A stretch of DNA of 41,287 nucleotides from Isoptericola sp. QY 916 (GCA_026934365.1 JADHZE010000009.1:1-41287); one strand, 5' to 3'. Positions 18,201 to 25,093 are shown, numbered from the stretch's first letter. Notes: generated from the sequence alone by a model not told the origin. Numbers and translations are program-made.

Positions 18201-19020
18201 CGGTCGAGCGCGCGACGGCCAGATTGACGTTGATCAGGCCGTCGAGCGCCGTGGTGAGCGTGCCCTCAAGACCGTCGAGCGACGACTGCACCGGGGTGAT
18301 GGCGTTCTGAAGCTGGGTGTAGACGTTGCCGACGAGGGGGCTGGTGAGGTCAAGGGTCGCGCCCGCGATCTGGTAGTCGCCGGTCGGGTCGGAGCCGGGC
18401 TCGGCCTGGGCCGTCGCGGAGAGCGCGCCGAGGGACAGGTCGAGCTGCGAGACGGTGGAGTCGCGCAGGGCCTCGGGCACCAGCGGGGTCAACGACACGG
18501 TGGCGTCGGCCGGGAACTGCTCCGAGCCGCCCAACGAGATGGCGCCCTGGTCGGTCACGGCGCCCGAGGCGGAGGTGGAGCCGTCCTCGTCGGCGCCGGC
18601 GTACTGGTTCACCGCACCGAGCTCCACGATGCCGCCCGGGCCGAAGAGCTGGAGCGTGTCGGTGAGGTCGACGTCGAGCGTGTTGAGCACGTCGGCTGCG
18701 AGCGGGTTGGTGTCCGGAGAGGTGCCCGACGGGTACGCGGCGTCGGCCCCCTCCACCTCGGCGATCGAGTCGAGGTCCACGTTCCCGAGGACCACGTCAC
18801 CGCCGAGGAACTTGCCCAGGGACTCCGACGCGTCGGTAGGCACGGCGGCCGCGCTCGGAGCGCCCGCGAAGGCGAGCGCCCCGAGCACGGCTGCTGAGGT
18901 CACACCGGCGGTGAGGTTTCGCAGAGCGTCGCCGCGCCGTCGGGATCGTGGCGGGGGAGCCGCCCCGTTCCCGTGAGCTGTCGATCGACCCTGCTTCGCA
19001 TGACGGCGCGCACGTGCCAC
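12265..19020 (-). CDS. Giant LPxTG-anchored surface protein: choice-of-anchor G-like head plus Ig-like repeat stalk
   Basis: About 2251 residues. A long basic N-terminus (1-36) precedes a hydrophobic signal segment (~36-59, ending GAPSAAA), so it is secreted. Residues ~60-535 (LGGDVVLGNVDLDSIAEVEG onward) look like the choice-of-anchor G family. From 536 to ~2097 come 17 tandem ~91-residue Ig-like repeats with core DPGTVPAGGTTTVTGxGFTPG...VQLTDADGDPVG. A divergent eighteenth (2098-~2190) and a Gly/Pro spacer follow. LPRTG at 2214-2218, a hydrophobic helix and the RRR tail form a sortase sorting signal. It should be a wall-linked fibre or stalk displaying the head domain; the ligand is unknown. 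The start is GTG 19020, with AGGGGGAG just upstream; GTG 19053 is an alternative. No sortase gene is nearby. It is downstream of fabF but probably separate. Confidence 0.88.
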   Translation of the reverse strand: MARARRHAKQGRSTAHGNGAAPPPRSRRRGDALRNLTAGVTSAAVLGALAFAGAPSAAAVPTDASESLGKFLGGDVVLGNVDLDSIAEVEGADAAYPSGTSPDTNPLAADVLNTLDVDLTDTLQLFGPGGIVELGAVNQYAGADEDGSTSASGAVTDQGAISLGGSEQFPADATVSLTPLVPEALRDSTVSQLDLSLGALSATAQAEPGSDPTGDYQIAGATLDLTSPLVGNVYTQLQNAITPVQSSLDGLEGTLTTALDGLINVNLAVARSTGAVDVAVPDLTQALPTGFVGDGAVQVNLETGEVRVDLEQLLADDPDLPDLDELPANYEILNGDVVAAISDAVTSTITSVVQDVADGVHAAVEATAVSVDIDFQVFSVLTWTDVLSLDLDASLAEIDAGTATADIDVLGSTALVNTLLGALGLGSTQALASAVVNALLAPVGAVFTLLDTMESTLGGITGPLATEVVGPVLDVLTGVVSLTGNVQEQPGDLPDHDPSGATSFTERALSVRLLSLGTGDDLATVNLASATVRAVAAPTIAADPATVQADARTTITGAGFAPETPLTVQLTDATTGDPVGDPVSVTSDGDGAFSVPLPVGADTAPADYTVTATGDPSGVVPSAPLTVTAAPSIAADPGTVPAGGSTTITGESFTPAGDVTVQLVDENGDAVGDPVATTADDAGAVEVALPTGAGTAPGAYTVVATDAGTGATAEADLAVTAAPAITLDPTTVTPGGTTTVTGTGFTPGSEVSVQLTDESGEPVGDPITTTATDAGAIGVPFVVPADAATGDYSVAAADVTGATATADLTVIDPAVTTDPGTVPAGGTTTVTGSGFTPGGEVTVQLTGPGGTPVGEPVTTTATEAGAIEVALPTAPGTAPGTYAVVATDVSGLTAEVPLEVTETPTIVVDPGTVPAGGTTTVTGDGFTPGGEVTLQLTDADGDPVGDPVTTAAGDDGAIEVDVPVPADTTPGDLAVVATDPSGATAEAPLEVTEAPTIVADPGTVPAGGTTTVTGDGFTPGGEVTLQLTDAAGDPVGSPVTVAAGPGGEVSTPLTVPSGTPSGPTTVVATDATGATADAPLAVTGPPSVAVDPGTVPAGGTTTVTGGGFTPGEDVTVQLTDEDGEPVGDAVTTTATDAGTIEVELTVPADAAPGDHTVVATDSSGATADAPLMVTAAPTVAVDPGTVPAGGTTTVTGAGFTPGEDVTVQLTDDAGNPVGDPVTTTADDSGAVEVDLPVPAGTTPGGYTVVASDVTGATAEAPLAVTAAPTIAADPGTVPAGGTTTVTGTGFTPGEDVTVQLTDADGEPVGDPVTTTATDAGAIEAVVPTTAGTPPGDHTVVATDVTGATAQAPLEITTAPTITVEPGTVPAGGTTTVTGDGFTPGADVVVQLTDDAGDPVGDPVSATAGDDGTIEVDLPVPADTAPGDLTVVATDSSGAAAEAPLEVTEAPTIVVDPGTVPAGGTTTVTGEGFTPGEDVTVQLMDADGDQVGSPVTTTAGDDGTISIGLPVPADTTPGDFTVAASDVTGAAAEAPLTVTAAPALVADPGTVPAGGATTVTGTGFTPGSDVAVQLTDPDGEPLSSPTTVTAGDDGGFEVDVPVPADAEPGDHSVVAQDVSGATAEAPLVVTSAPTIAVDPGTVPAGGSTTVTGDGFTPGEDITVQLTDADGDPVGSPVTTTADDDGTISVDLPVPADTTPGDLTVVATDPSGATAEAPLEVTAAPTIAVAPGTVPAGGTTTVTGEGFTPGEDVTVQLTDADGDAVGEPVTTTAGDDGTISVDLPVPADTTPGDLTVVATDSSGATAEAPLEVTAAPTIAADPGTITAGDATTVSGDGFTPGGEVSVQLTDADGDPVGSPVTTTADDDGAISVDLPVPADTAPGDLTVVATDSSGAAAEAPLVVHAPERPTLTADPGSVPAGGTTTVSGGGFVPGDAVTVQLEDAAGAPVGDAIDVVVGPDGTFTVVLPVPDDATPGNHTVVATTSDGGTVEADLIVTVGAPQEPIIDVDPGSAAPGDTVTVTCDGFGGGTVSVQLVGPDGEPVGDPVECVPGDDGSGTVELPVPDDAEPGDHTVVGTGPDGTTAEAPLTVTDPGTAPGERELRAWFSEDVVGRGDVQTFQASGFDPGEQVRAVVASEPVNLPVTVADADGVATWTFDVPADFELGIHTGTATSVEAGDSAAATFRVVLTDAGLDPESGGAPGGPDAGPTTPGAGTLPRTGPGDLLALSMLALLLLTAGAATVATTRRRATPKG
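12452..17415 (-). repeat. Tandem array of 18 Ig-like repeat units within the surface-protein gene
   Basis: There are seventeen clear units of ~273 nt (12731-17415) and one diverged unit (about 12452-12730). The consensus start is (A/E)APTIxxDPGTVPAGGTTTV. Middle units are the most alike: the units at 13861-14133 and 13588-13860 differ at only 9 of 91 residues. Units at both ends are more diverged, the usual picture of expansion by unequal recombination inside an array. Many carry an acidic DADGD loop. The unit next to the C-terminal divergent one has an extra Cys pair. Confidence 0.9.
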
Positions 19021-19190
19021 TGGTCTCCCCCTCGGACCTTCACTGCGGCTCACCGACGTTGGTGGCCTCGGGCGCCAACATAGGTTGCCCGGATCACGCA
19101 GGCATCACGAGGGACAAACCGACCCGGACGACGACTCCGGGCATCAGGGACAGGTGTTGCGGACGGTGCGACGCGGGCGGAGCGGACCTC

Positions 19191-20444
19191 TCAGGCGCTC
19201 GTCACCGTGAGGGCGACGTTGTGGCCGCCGAAGCCGAACGAGTTGTTGAGCGCGACGATGTCGCCGTCGGGCAACTTCTCCGGGGTGGCCCGCACCAGCG
19301 GCACCTGGAGCTCGGGGTCCGGGTTGGCCACGTTGATCGTGGGCGGGGCGAGCCGCTCGTGCACCGCCATGACGGTGAAGAGCGTCTCGAGCGCGCCGGC
19401 GCCGCCCAGCAGGTGGCCCGTCATGGACTTGGTGGCCGAGAGCCGCACGTGGTCGGCCTCGCCTCCCATGAGGGTACGGATCGACGCGGTCTCCGTGAGG
19501 TCGCCGACCTTGGTGGACGTGGCGTGCGCGTTGACGTGCACGACGTCGCGGGCGGTGACGCCCGCGTCCTCGAGCGAACGGCGCATCGCGGAGACCTGCC
19601 CGGTGCCCTCGGGGTCCGGGGAGGTGATGTGGAAGGCGTCGGCGGAGAGCCCGACGCCGGCGATCTTCGCGTAGACGCGGGCCCCGCGGGCGGCCGCGTG
19701 CTCGGCGCTCTCCAGCACCACGATCGCGGCGCCCTCGCCGATGACGAAGCCGTCGCGGTCGACGTCGTACGGGCGGGAGGCGCCCTGCGGGTCGTCGTTG
19801 CGCAGCGACAGCGTGCGGGACGCCGCGAAGGCCGCGATGGGCATCGGGTGGATCGTCGCCTCGGTGCCGCCGCACACGACGACGTCGGCGCGGCCGGCGC
19901 GGATCATGTCGACGCCGTAGCCGATCGCCTCGGCGCCCGACGCGCAGGCGGACACGAGGGCGTGGGCCCCGGCCTTCGCGCCGAACTCGAGCGACACGTA
20001 GGCCGCGGGAGAGTTCGGCATGAGCATCGGGACGGTCATCGGGAGCATGCGGCGGGCACCGCGCTCCTGGAGCGTGTCCCAGCCGTCCAGCGTGGTCCAG
20101 ATGCCGCCGATGCCGGAGGAGACCACGGCGCCCAGCCGCTCGCCGTCGACCTCGGGGGCGCCGGCGTCCTGCCAGGCCTCGCGCGCGGCGACCATCGCGT
20201 ACTGCGTGGACGGGTCCATGCGCTTGGTCTCGGGCCGGGACAGCACCTGGTCGGGGGTGACCTTGATGGTGGCGGCGAAGGTGACGGGGATCCCGTACTT
20301 CTCCGCCCAGTCGTTGTCGAGGGTGCGCGCGCCCGACTCTCCCGCGAGGGCGGCAGCCCAGGTGCTGGGGGCGTCGCCACCGAGCGGGGTGGTGGCGCCG
20401 AGGCCGGTGACGACGACGTCGCGCGAGGCGGGTGCGGCAGTCAT
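19191..20444 (-). CDS. fabF: 3-oxoacyl-ACP synthase II (FabF)
   Basis: Condenses malonyl-ACP with a growing acyl-ACP, the elongation step of type II fatty-acid synthesis. The 417 residues carry the full triad: C167 in SACASG, H307 in NAHATST and H344 in TKSMTGH, with K339. The Gly of the textbook NAHGTST is Ala here, which is common in actinobacterial FabF. ATG 20444 has AGGAGTGA at good spacing. It is the last gene of fabD-fabH-acpP-fabF, the order known from Streptomyces. The gap to acpP is 104 nt. Confidence 0.96.
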   Translation of the reverse strand: MTAAPASRDVVVTGLGATTPLGGDAPSTWAAALAGESGARTLDNDWAEKYGIPVTFAATIKVTPDQVLSRPETKRMDPSTQYAMVAAREAWQDAGAPEVDGERLGAVVSSGIGGIWTTLDGWDTLQERGARRMLPMTVPMLMPNSPAAYVSLEFGAKAGAHALVSACASGAEAIGYGVDMIRAGRADVVVCGGTEATIHPMPIAAFAASRTLSLRNDDPQGASRPYDVDRDGFVIGEGAAIVVLESAEHAAARGARVYAKIAGVGLSADAFHITSPDPEGTGQVSAMRRSLEDAGVTARDVVHVNAHATSTKVGDLTETASIRTLMGGEADHVRLSATKSMTGHLLGGAGALETLFTVMAVHERLAPPTINVANPDPELQVPLVRATPEKLPDGDIVALNNSFGFGGHNVALTVTSA

Positions 20445-20548
20445 GGGTGGGTCACTCCTGAGGTGAGAGCGGGAACGGCTGGTTCAGGTTGCCGGGCGGG
20501 CCGGGGTTCACCGGCCCGCCCGCGCGGCGGGGCGAGCGCCCCGCGGCG

Positions 20549-20800
20549 TCACGCGGCCTGCGCACCCTCGATGTACGAGACGGCGTCGCCGACCGTGGTG
20601 AGGTTCTTGACCTCGTCGTCGGGGATGCGGACGCCGAACTTGTCCTCGGCGTGGGTCACGATCGTCATCATCGACAGCGAGTCGATGTCGAGGTCGTCCG
20701 TGAACGACTTCTCCGACACGACCGCGTCCGTGGGCAGACCGGTCTCCTCGGCGACGATCTCGGCGAGGCCCTCGAGGATCTCCTGGGAGGTGTAAGCCAT
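20549..20800 (-). CDS. acpP: Acyl carrier protein
   Basis: An 83-residue acidic helical protein that carries growing acyl chains on a 4'-phosphopantetheine. The attachment Ser is S41 in DIDSLSMM, the conserved DSL motif, after DDL. The C-terminal half (DAEDKFGVRIPDDEV-type segment) is typical. ATG 20800 has GGAGAG upstream. Longer in-frame extensions exist but would start in the intergenic stem-loop region and lack homology. The 151-nt gap after fabH holds a strong inverted repeat, so acpP may be boosted by its own promoter or by mRNA processing, fitting the need for much more ACP than enzyme. Confidence 0.96.
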   Translation of the reverse strand: MAYTSQEILEGLAEIVAEETGLPTDAVVSEKSFTDDLDIDSLSMMTIVTHAEDKFGVRIPDDEVKNLTTVGDAVSYIEGAQAA

Positions 20801-20903
20801 GGGGTGCGTCTCTCCTTGAAACGGGGTACCGGCCGTCCGGCACCGTGGGGTGTTGCGGTGCGATTGTCCCGCACCACGGGGGTCGGTCACGACCCCGGGC
20901 GGC

Positions 20904-20929
20904 CGGTCGCGCGACCTGTCGCGCGACCG
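20904..20929 (-). promoter_or_regulatory. Perfect 12-bp inverted repeat between fabH and acpP
   Basis: CGGTCGCGCGAC-CT-GTCGCGCGACCG is a perfect hairpin, also readable as a direct repeat of the self-complementary 10-mer GTCGCGCGAC. It lies 23 nt past the fabH stop and ~104 nt before acpP. It could be a partial terminator, an RNase-processing or stability element, or a protein site. Confidence 0.5.
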
Positions 20930-20951
20930 AGTGCCAGGGTCGCACCAGAGG

Positions 20952-21977
20952 CTAGGGCAGCACCACGACCTGGGCCGCGTAGACGAGGCCTGCGCCGAAG
21001 CCGATCTGCAGGGCCAGGTCGCCCGAGCGGGCCTGCCCCTCGGCGAGCAGCCGCTCCGTGGCGAGCGGGATCGACGCGGCGGACGTGTTGCCGGTGTCGG
21101 CGATGTCACGCGCGACGACGACGCTGTCCGGCAGCCGGAGCTGCTTGACGAGCTGGTCGATGATGCGCATGTTCGCCTGGTGCGGCACGAAGACCTGGAC
21201 GTCCTCGGGCTCGACGCCCGCCTCCGCCATCGCCTTCGCCGCGATCGGGGCCATCTGGAAGCTGGCCCACTTGAAGACGGTCGGGCCGTCCTGGCGCAGC
21301 GTCGGCCAGCCGGCCGTCGGCTCCGCCCGCAGGTCCGCCCAGCCGCGCGTCTGCGAGATGGCCTGCGACTTCGCGCCGTCCGAGCCCCACACCGTCGGAC
21401 CGATGCCGGGGGTGTCCGACGGCCCGACGACGGCCGCGCCCGCGCCGTCGCCCAGCAGGAACGAGATGGAGCGGTCGGTCGGGTCGACGAAGTCGGACAT
21501 CTTCTCGGCGCCGATCACCAGCACGTGCCGGGCGGCGCCCGACCGCACGAGAGCGTCCGCCTGGCCGATCCCGTACGCGTAGCCGGCGCAGGCGGCCGAG
21601 ACGTCGTAGGCGGCGGCAGGGGTGGCGCCGAGGCGCTCCGCCAGGACGGCGGCACCCGCCGGGGTCTGGTGGAAGTACGTCACCGTCGACAGGATCACCA
21701 CGTCCACGTCGGCGCCCGTGATCCCGGCGGCGTCGAGCGCCTTGCGGGCGGCCGCCTCGGCCAGGTCTAGCACGTCGACGTCCGCGGCGGCGTACCGCCG
21801 GGTGACGATGCCGGTGCGCTGGCGGATCCACTCGTCGGAGGAGTCGATCGGGCCGGCGACGTCGTCGTTCGTCACGACGCGCTCGCCCCGCTCGCCGGCG
21901 ACCGCCAGGATCCGCGAGAAGCGGACCGGCTCGGCCTGGCGGAGCGCGCGGCGCGCGCCGCTGGACCCGTCGGTCAC
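20952..21977 (-). CDS. fabH: 3-oxoacyl-ACP synthase III (FabH)
   Basis: Starts fatty-acid synthesis by condensing a short acyl-CoA with malonyl-ACP; in actinobacteria this enzyme usually accepts branched primers. The 341 residues carry C130 in SAACAGYAYG, H266 in PHQANM and N297 in DTGNTSAAS. Start GTG 21977 overlaps the fabD stop by 4 nt (GTGA), so the two are translationally coupled. Much longer upstream frames are antisense or shadow reading through fabD. The N-terminus is ~15 residues longer than E. coli FabH before the fold begins. Confidence 0.95.
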   Translation of the reverse strand: MTDGSSGARRALRQAEPVRFSRILAVAGERGERVVTNDDVAGPIDSSDEWIRQRTGIVTRRYAAADVDVLDLAEAAARKALDAAGITGADVDVVILSTVTYFHQTPAGAAVLAERLGATPAAAYDVSAACAGYAYGIGQADALVRSGAARHVLVIGAEKMSDFVDPTDRSISFLLGDGAGAAVVGPSDTPGIGPTVWGSDGAKSQAISQTRGWADLRAEPTAGWPTLRQDGPTVFKWASFQMAPIAAKAMAEAGVEPEDVQVFVPHQANMRIIDQLVKQLRLPDSVVVARDIADTGNTSAASIPLATERLLAEGQARSGDLALQIGFGAGLVYAAQVVVLP

Positions 21978-22954
21978 GCGGACGCCCCCGCGCCGCCCAC
22001 GACCGAGTGGCGCGCGATGAGGTCGCGCGCCGCCTCGACGTCGTCGGGGGACTTCACGGCGACGGACTCGACGCCCTTGAGCGCGCGCTTGGCCAGGCCC
22101 GTGAGGACGCCGCCCGGGGCGAGCTCGAGGATGGCGGTGACGCCGCGCTCCGCGAGCGTCGCCTGGCACAGGTCCCAGCGCACCGGGGCGGTGACCTGCG
22201 CGGCGAGGCGCGCGAGGACGTCCGTGGCGGTGCCGTGCCCGTGGGAGCCGGCCGCGAGCGTGTCGTAGGTGGCGCCGTCGGCGTCCGAGAGCAGCGGGAG
22301 GCGCGGGTCGGTGGCGAGCCAGCCGGTCGCGACCTGCTCGAAGGCGACGCGGGCCGACTCCATGAACGGGGTGTGGAACGCGCCCGCGACCTGCAGCGGG
22401 ATGACGCGTGCGCGGGTCGGCGGGTCGGCGGCCAGTGCGGTGAGGCGCTCCGGGTCGCCGGCGGCCACGACCTGGCCGCCCCCGTTGACGTTCGCGGGGA
22501 ACAGGCCGGCCGCCTCGATCGCGGCCAGGACCTCGTCCGGGTCGCCGCCGACGACGGCGCTCATGCCGGACGGCGCGGCCGCGGCGGCCTCCGCCATCGC
22601 GCGGGCGCGGTGCGAGACCAGTCCGACGGCGCCGGCGTCGTCGAGCGCGCCCGCGACGGCTGCGGCGCTGAGCTCGCCGACCGAGTGGCCCGCGGTGACG
22701 TCCACGACCTCGGTCGTGGGACGGCCGTCGAGGATGGCGCGCAGGGCGAGGAGCGACGACGAGACGATCAGCGGCTGGGCCACGGCCGTGTCGCGGATCG
22801 TGTCCGCGTCCGACGTCGTCCCGTGCTGGGCGAGGTCGGTCCCGGCCGCGGCCGAGAAGGAGTCGAGCAGGTCGGCGGTGCCGGGCAGCTCCAGCCAGGG
22901 GCTGAGCATCCCGGGGGTCTGAGAGCCCTGTCCAGGGCAGACGACGGCGAGCAC
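21974..22954 (-). CDS. fabD: Malonyl-CoA:ACP transacylase (FabD)
   Basis: Moves malonyl from CoA to ACP, feeding chain elongation. The 326 residues have the opening PGQGSQTPGM at 7-16, the nucleophile S91 in GHSVGE and the catalytic H194 in GAFHTPFM. Start GTG 22954 is fixed by the conserved VVCPGQGSQ strand, with GAGGTGA about 11 nt upstream. It is the first gene of the fab operon. The 96-nt space before it, after fasR, holds a 17-bp palindrome that may be the FasR site. Confidence 0.95.
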   Translation of the reverse strand: MLAVVCPGQGSQTPGMLSPWLELPGTADLLDSFSAAAGTDLAQHGTTSDADTIRDTAVAQPLIVSSSLLALRAILDGRPTTEVVDVTAGHSVGELSAAAVAGALDDAGAVGLVSHRARAMAEAAAAAPSGMSAVVGGDPDEVLAAIEAAGLFPANVNGGGQVVAAGDPERLTALAADPPTRARVIPLQVAGAFHTPFMESARVAFEQVATGWLATDPRLPLLSDADGATYDTLAAGSHGHGTATDVLARLAAQVTAPVRWDLCQATLAERGVTAILELAPGGVLTGLAKRALKGVESVAVKSPDDVEAARDLIARHSVVGGAGASA

Positions 22955-23021
22955 GTGCCCACGGTGTCACCTCGCGCGGGGGGTGCGTCGTCGCGACGCG
23001 CACGAACCTCGTCGAAAGCGA

Positions 23022-23038
23022 TTGTGGGAATCCTCCAA
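23022..23038. promoter_or_regulatory. Candidate FasR operator upstream of fabD
   Basis: TTGTGGGAATCCTCCAA is an imperfect palindrome of form TTGnnGGAnTCCnnCAA. It lies 68-84 bp upstream of the fabD GTG and 13 bp past the fasR stop. Position, symmetry and a related 17-bp sequence in the fasR promoter region support a regulator site. FasR control of the fab promoter is known in Streptomyces; that this is its site here is inference. Confidence 0.5.
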
Positions 23039-23050
23039 GAGGGCGGGTAC

Positions 23051-24283
23051 TCAGACGACGCCCGGGTCCCCCTCGAGCTGCCCGAGGGCCAGGGCGATCT
23101 GGAGGACGAACGACTCGCGGGCGTCGAGCGGGTCCCAGCCGGTGATCTCGGAGACCTTGCGCAGCCGGTAGCGGACCGTGTTCGGGTGCACGTACAGGCG
23201 GCGTGCGGCGGCCTCGAGCGACCGGCCCGTGCCCAGGTACGCGGACAGGGTCTCGAGCACCGAGCCCGACGCCTCCTGCAGGGGACGGTAGGCCTGGGCC
23301 ACGAGGGTGCGGCGTGCGGTGACGTCGCCGGTCAGCACGCGTTCCGGCAGGATCTCGTCGGCGAGGACGGGGCGCGGCGCCTGCGGCCACGCGGGTGCCG
23401 CGGCCAGACCGGCGAGGGCGGCGGCCGCGGACGCCGCCGCGTCGGAGACGTCGGGCACGACGCCGCCGATCACCACGGGCCCGGGACCGAAGCGGTCCAG
23501 GAGGGACGTGGCGGCGGCGACCAGGTCGCCCTCGCCGCCCAGCACGAGCACCAGCCGGTCGCCGTGGATGCCGACCAGGGCGTCGCCGGCCGCGCGGCGG
23601 GCGAGCCGCCGGAGCTCGGCCGTGCGGACGTCGTCGAGCCGCGTCGTCGCCTCGCCCACCATCACGAGCGCCTGGCCACGGCCGCTCCACCCGAGCGCCG
23701 ACACCCGCGAGCGGAGCGAGTCGTCGCCGTCGCCACGCACCAGCGCGTCCACGACCAGGGCCTCGAGACGGGCGTCCCACGCGCCGCGCACCTCGGCGGC
23801 GCGGGCGTACACCTCGGCGGCCGAGAAGGCGATCTCGCGGGAGTAGCGCAGGACCGCCTCCCGTAGCTCCCGCTCGTACCCGGGGGCCGCGATCTCGTCC
23901 GAGTGCTGCTCCACGACGTCGACCATGAGGCGCACGAGCTGCAGCGTGTGCTGCAGGGAGATGGAGCGCGTGAGCTCGGGCGGCGCGGCGGCGAACATCT
24001 CGCCCACGCCGTGCGGGGTGGGCGTGGGCTCGGCGAACCAGCTCACGAAGGCGTTGATGCCGGACTGCGCGACCAGGGCCACGTACGACCGGTCCTCCGC
24101 CGGGAGGTGCCGGTACCAGTGCACCTCCTCCTCGAGGCGGCGCATCGCGGTCGAGGTGAGCAGCCCCATGCCCTCGCGCACGCGCTGCACGTTCTCGCCC
24201 CGGGAGACGGGTGCGCCGTCCGTGCCGCCCTCCGGGACGGCGGTCCCGTCGGTCGTGGAGGTCGGCGTGCCGCTGCTCGTCAT
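23051..24283 (-). CDS. fasR: PucR-family transcriptional regulator, FasR-like
   Basis: 410 residues. The N-terminal half resembles FasR regulators of actinobacterial fatty-acid synthesis (ERDRSYVALVAQ-type segment at ~70, then WFAEP). The C-terminal PucR helix-turn-helix is RSLEAAARRLYVHPNTVRYRLRKVSEITGWDP at ~365-397, and it ends DARESFVLQIALALGQL. In Streptomyces coelicolor the homologue sits in the same place and activates fabDHPF. ATG 24283 is chosen because TATCCT lies exactly 6 nt upstream (probably leaderless). It is divergent from the gene at 24383, and a 17-bp palindrome related to the fabD one lies between them. The ligand is unknown. Confidence 0.9.
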   Translation of the reverse strand: MTSSGTPTSTTDGTAVPEGGTDGAPVSRGENVQRVREGMGLLTSTAMRRLEEEVHWYRHLPAEDRSYVALVAQSGINAFVSWFAEPTPTPHGVGEMFAAAPPELTRSISLQHTLQLVRLMVDVVEQHSDEIAAPGYERELREAVLRYSREIAFSAAEVYARAAEVRGAWDARLEALVVDALVRGDGDDSLRSRVSALGWSGRGQALVMVGEATTRLDDVRTAELRRLARRAAGDALVGIHGDRLVLVLGGEGDLVAAATSLLDRFGPGPVVIGGVVPDVSDAAASAAAALAGLAAAPAWPQAPRPVLADEILPERVLTGDVTARRTLVAQAYRPLQEASGSVLETLSAYLGTGRSLEAAARRLYVHPNTVRYRLRKVSEITGWDPLDARESFVLQIALALGQLEGDPGVV

Positions 24284-24289
24284 GGGTCG

Positions 24290-24295
24290 AGGATA
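24290..24295 (-). promoter_or_regulatory. -10 box (TATCCT) of leaderless fasR
   Basis: TATCCT 6 nt before ATG 24283. TTGTGC about 19 nt upstream could be a weak -35; that -35 is inside the palindrome at 24305-24321, so a bound protein would affect the promoter. Confidence 0.5.
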
Positions 24296-24304
24296 CGGGC
24301 GTGG

Positions 24305-24321
24305 TTGTGGGGAGTGCACAA
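24305..24321. promoter_or_regulatory. Candidate operator in the fasR divergent promoter region
   Basis: TTGTGGGGAGTGCACAA has 5-bp outer arms (TTGTG/CACAA). It shares TTGTGGG at one end and CAA at the other with the palindrome before fabD (11 of 17 positions). It lies 22-38 bp upstream of the fasR ATG and 62 bp from the divergent start, suiting autoregulation. Confidence 0.4.
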
Positions 24322-24370
24322 ACGTCCGGACGGGCGGAGCGGGGCCCCGGCCGCGGCGAGGGTCATTGGA

Positions 24371-24376
24371 TAGTGT
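24371..24376 (+). promoter_or_regulatory. -10 box (TAGTGT) of the leaderless gene at 24383
   Basis: TAGTGT is followed by 6 nt and the ATG. No ribosome site is present. Confidence 0.45.
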
Positions 24377-24382
24377 CGGTCC

Positions 24383-25057
24383 ATGGCCCTCATGCCCCGG
24401 CTCCGGCAGCTGCTGCGCCGGCCGTTCTCCGCCTCCACGGTCGCGGCGCGCCGCCCGTCGTCGTCGCGGGAGCGCGGGGACAGGCAGTCCGAGGACGCCC
24501 TGCGGGCGATCCTCACCGACGACCCGAACGACGCGCCGGCCTTCCGCGCGCTCGCGGAGATCGTGCGCCGACGGGCGGCCGAGTCGCCCAACGCCGAGGA
24601 CCCGCTCACGGCACCCTCCGACGAGGCCGCGCTGCAGCGGGCCGCCGACCTCGCCGTGTGGTCGCTCGCGGAGGAGCTCGCCGGACATCCGCGCGGCTGG
24701 CGCCCGTTGCTCGAGCTCGGACGCCTGTCCGTGGCCGACGACCCGGAGGGCGCGGCCCGCCGGCTCGCCACCGCCGCCGAACGAGACCCTGGCGGCGAGG
24801 CCCTGGCCGAGGGCCTGGCGATCCTGCGCGAGGCCGGCATGGCGACCGAGGCGCTCGGTCTCGGCATCGGGCACTGGCGCGCCCGCGAGCACACCCCCGA
24901 GGTGGGGCGCCAGCTCGTCCTCGCCGCGCTCGAGGCGGGGCGCGTCACGGAGGCGCGCCAGCACCTGGAGTCGCTCGCGCAGCACCCCGGCACGGCCGAG
25001 CTGCGGGCGGAGCTGGACCGCGTCGTCGCGGCCCGCGAGCAGACCTCGCCGACGTAG
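24383..25057 (+). CDS. TPR-like helical-repeat protein divergent from fasR
   Basis: 224 residues, soluble, rich in Ala, Leu, Arg and Glu. After a basic N-terminus (to ~35) the chain is nearly all helix, with pairs of the form DDPNDAPAFRALAEIVRRR, HPRGWRPLLELGRLSV, DPEGAARRLATAAERDPGGE and TPEVGRQLVLAALEAGRVTEA. These resemble tetratricopeptide-type repeats, though no canonical TPR consensus is complete. Such proteins usually serve as scaffolds. ATG 24383 has a -10 box 6 nt upstream and no SD, so it is likely leaderless. Its divergent pairing with fasR suggests shared regulation. It ends at a strong two-way terminator shared with aceE. Confidence 0.7.
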   Translation: MALMPRLRQLLRRPFSASTVAARRPSSSRERGDRQSEDALRAILTDDPNDAPAFRALAEIVRRRAAESPNAEDPLTAPSDEAALQRAADLAVWSLAEELAGHPRGWRPLLELGRLSVADDPEGAARRLATAAERDPGGEALAEGLAILREAGMATEALGLGIGHWRAREHTPEVGRQLVLAALEAGRVTEARQHLESLAQHPGTAELRAELDRVVAAREQTSPT

Positions 25058-25093
25058 CACCTCGCCGACGTCGCCCCGACGATTCCGCCGGGG

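Noticed and set aside
20549-21109. Longer ACP reading frame starting upstream of 20800
   Set aside because: The extension would cross the fabH end and the hairpin, has no homology, and ATG 20800 has a good ribosome site.
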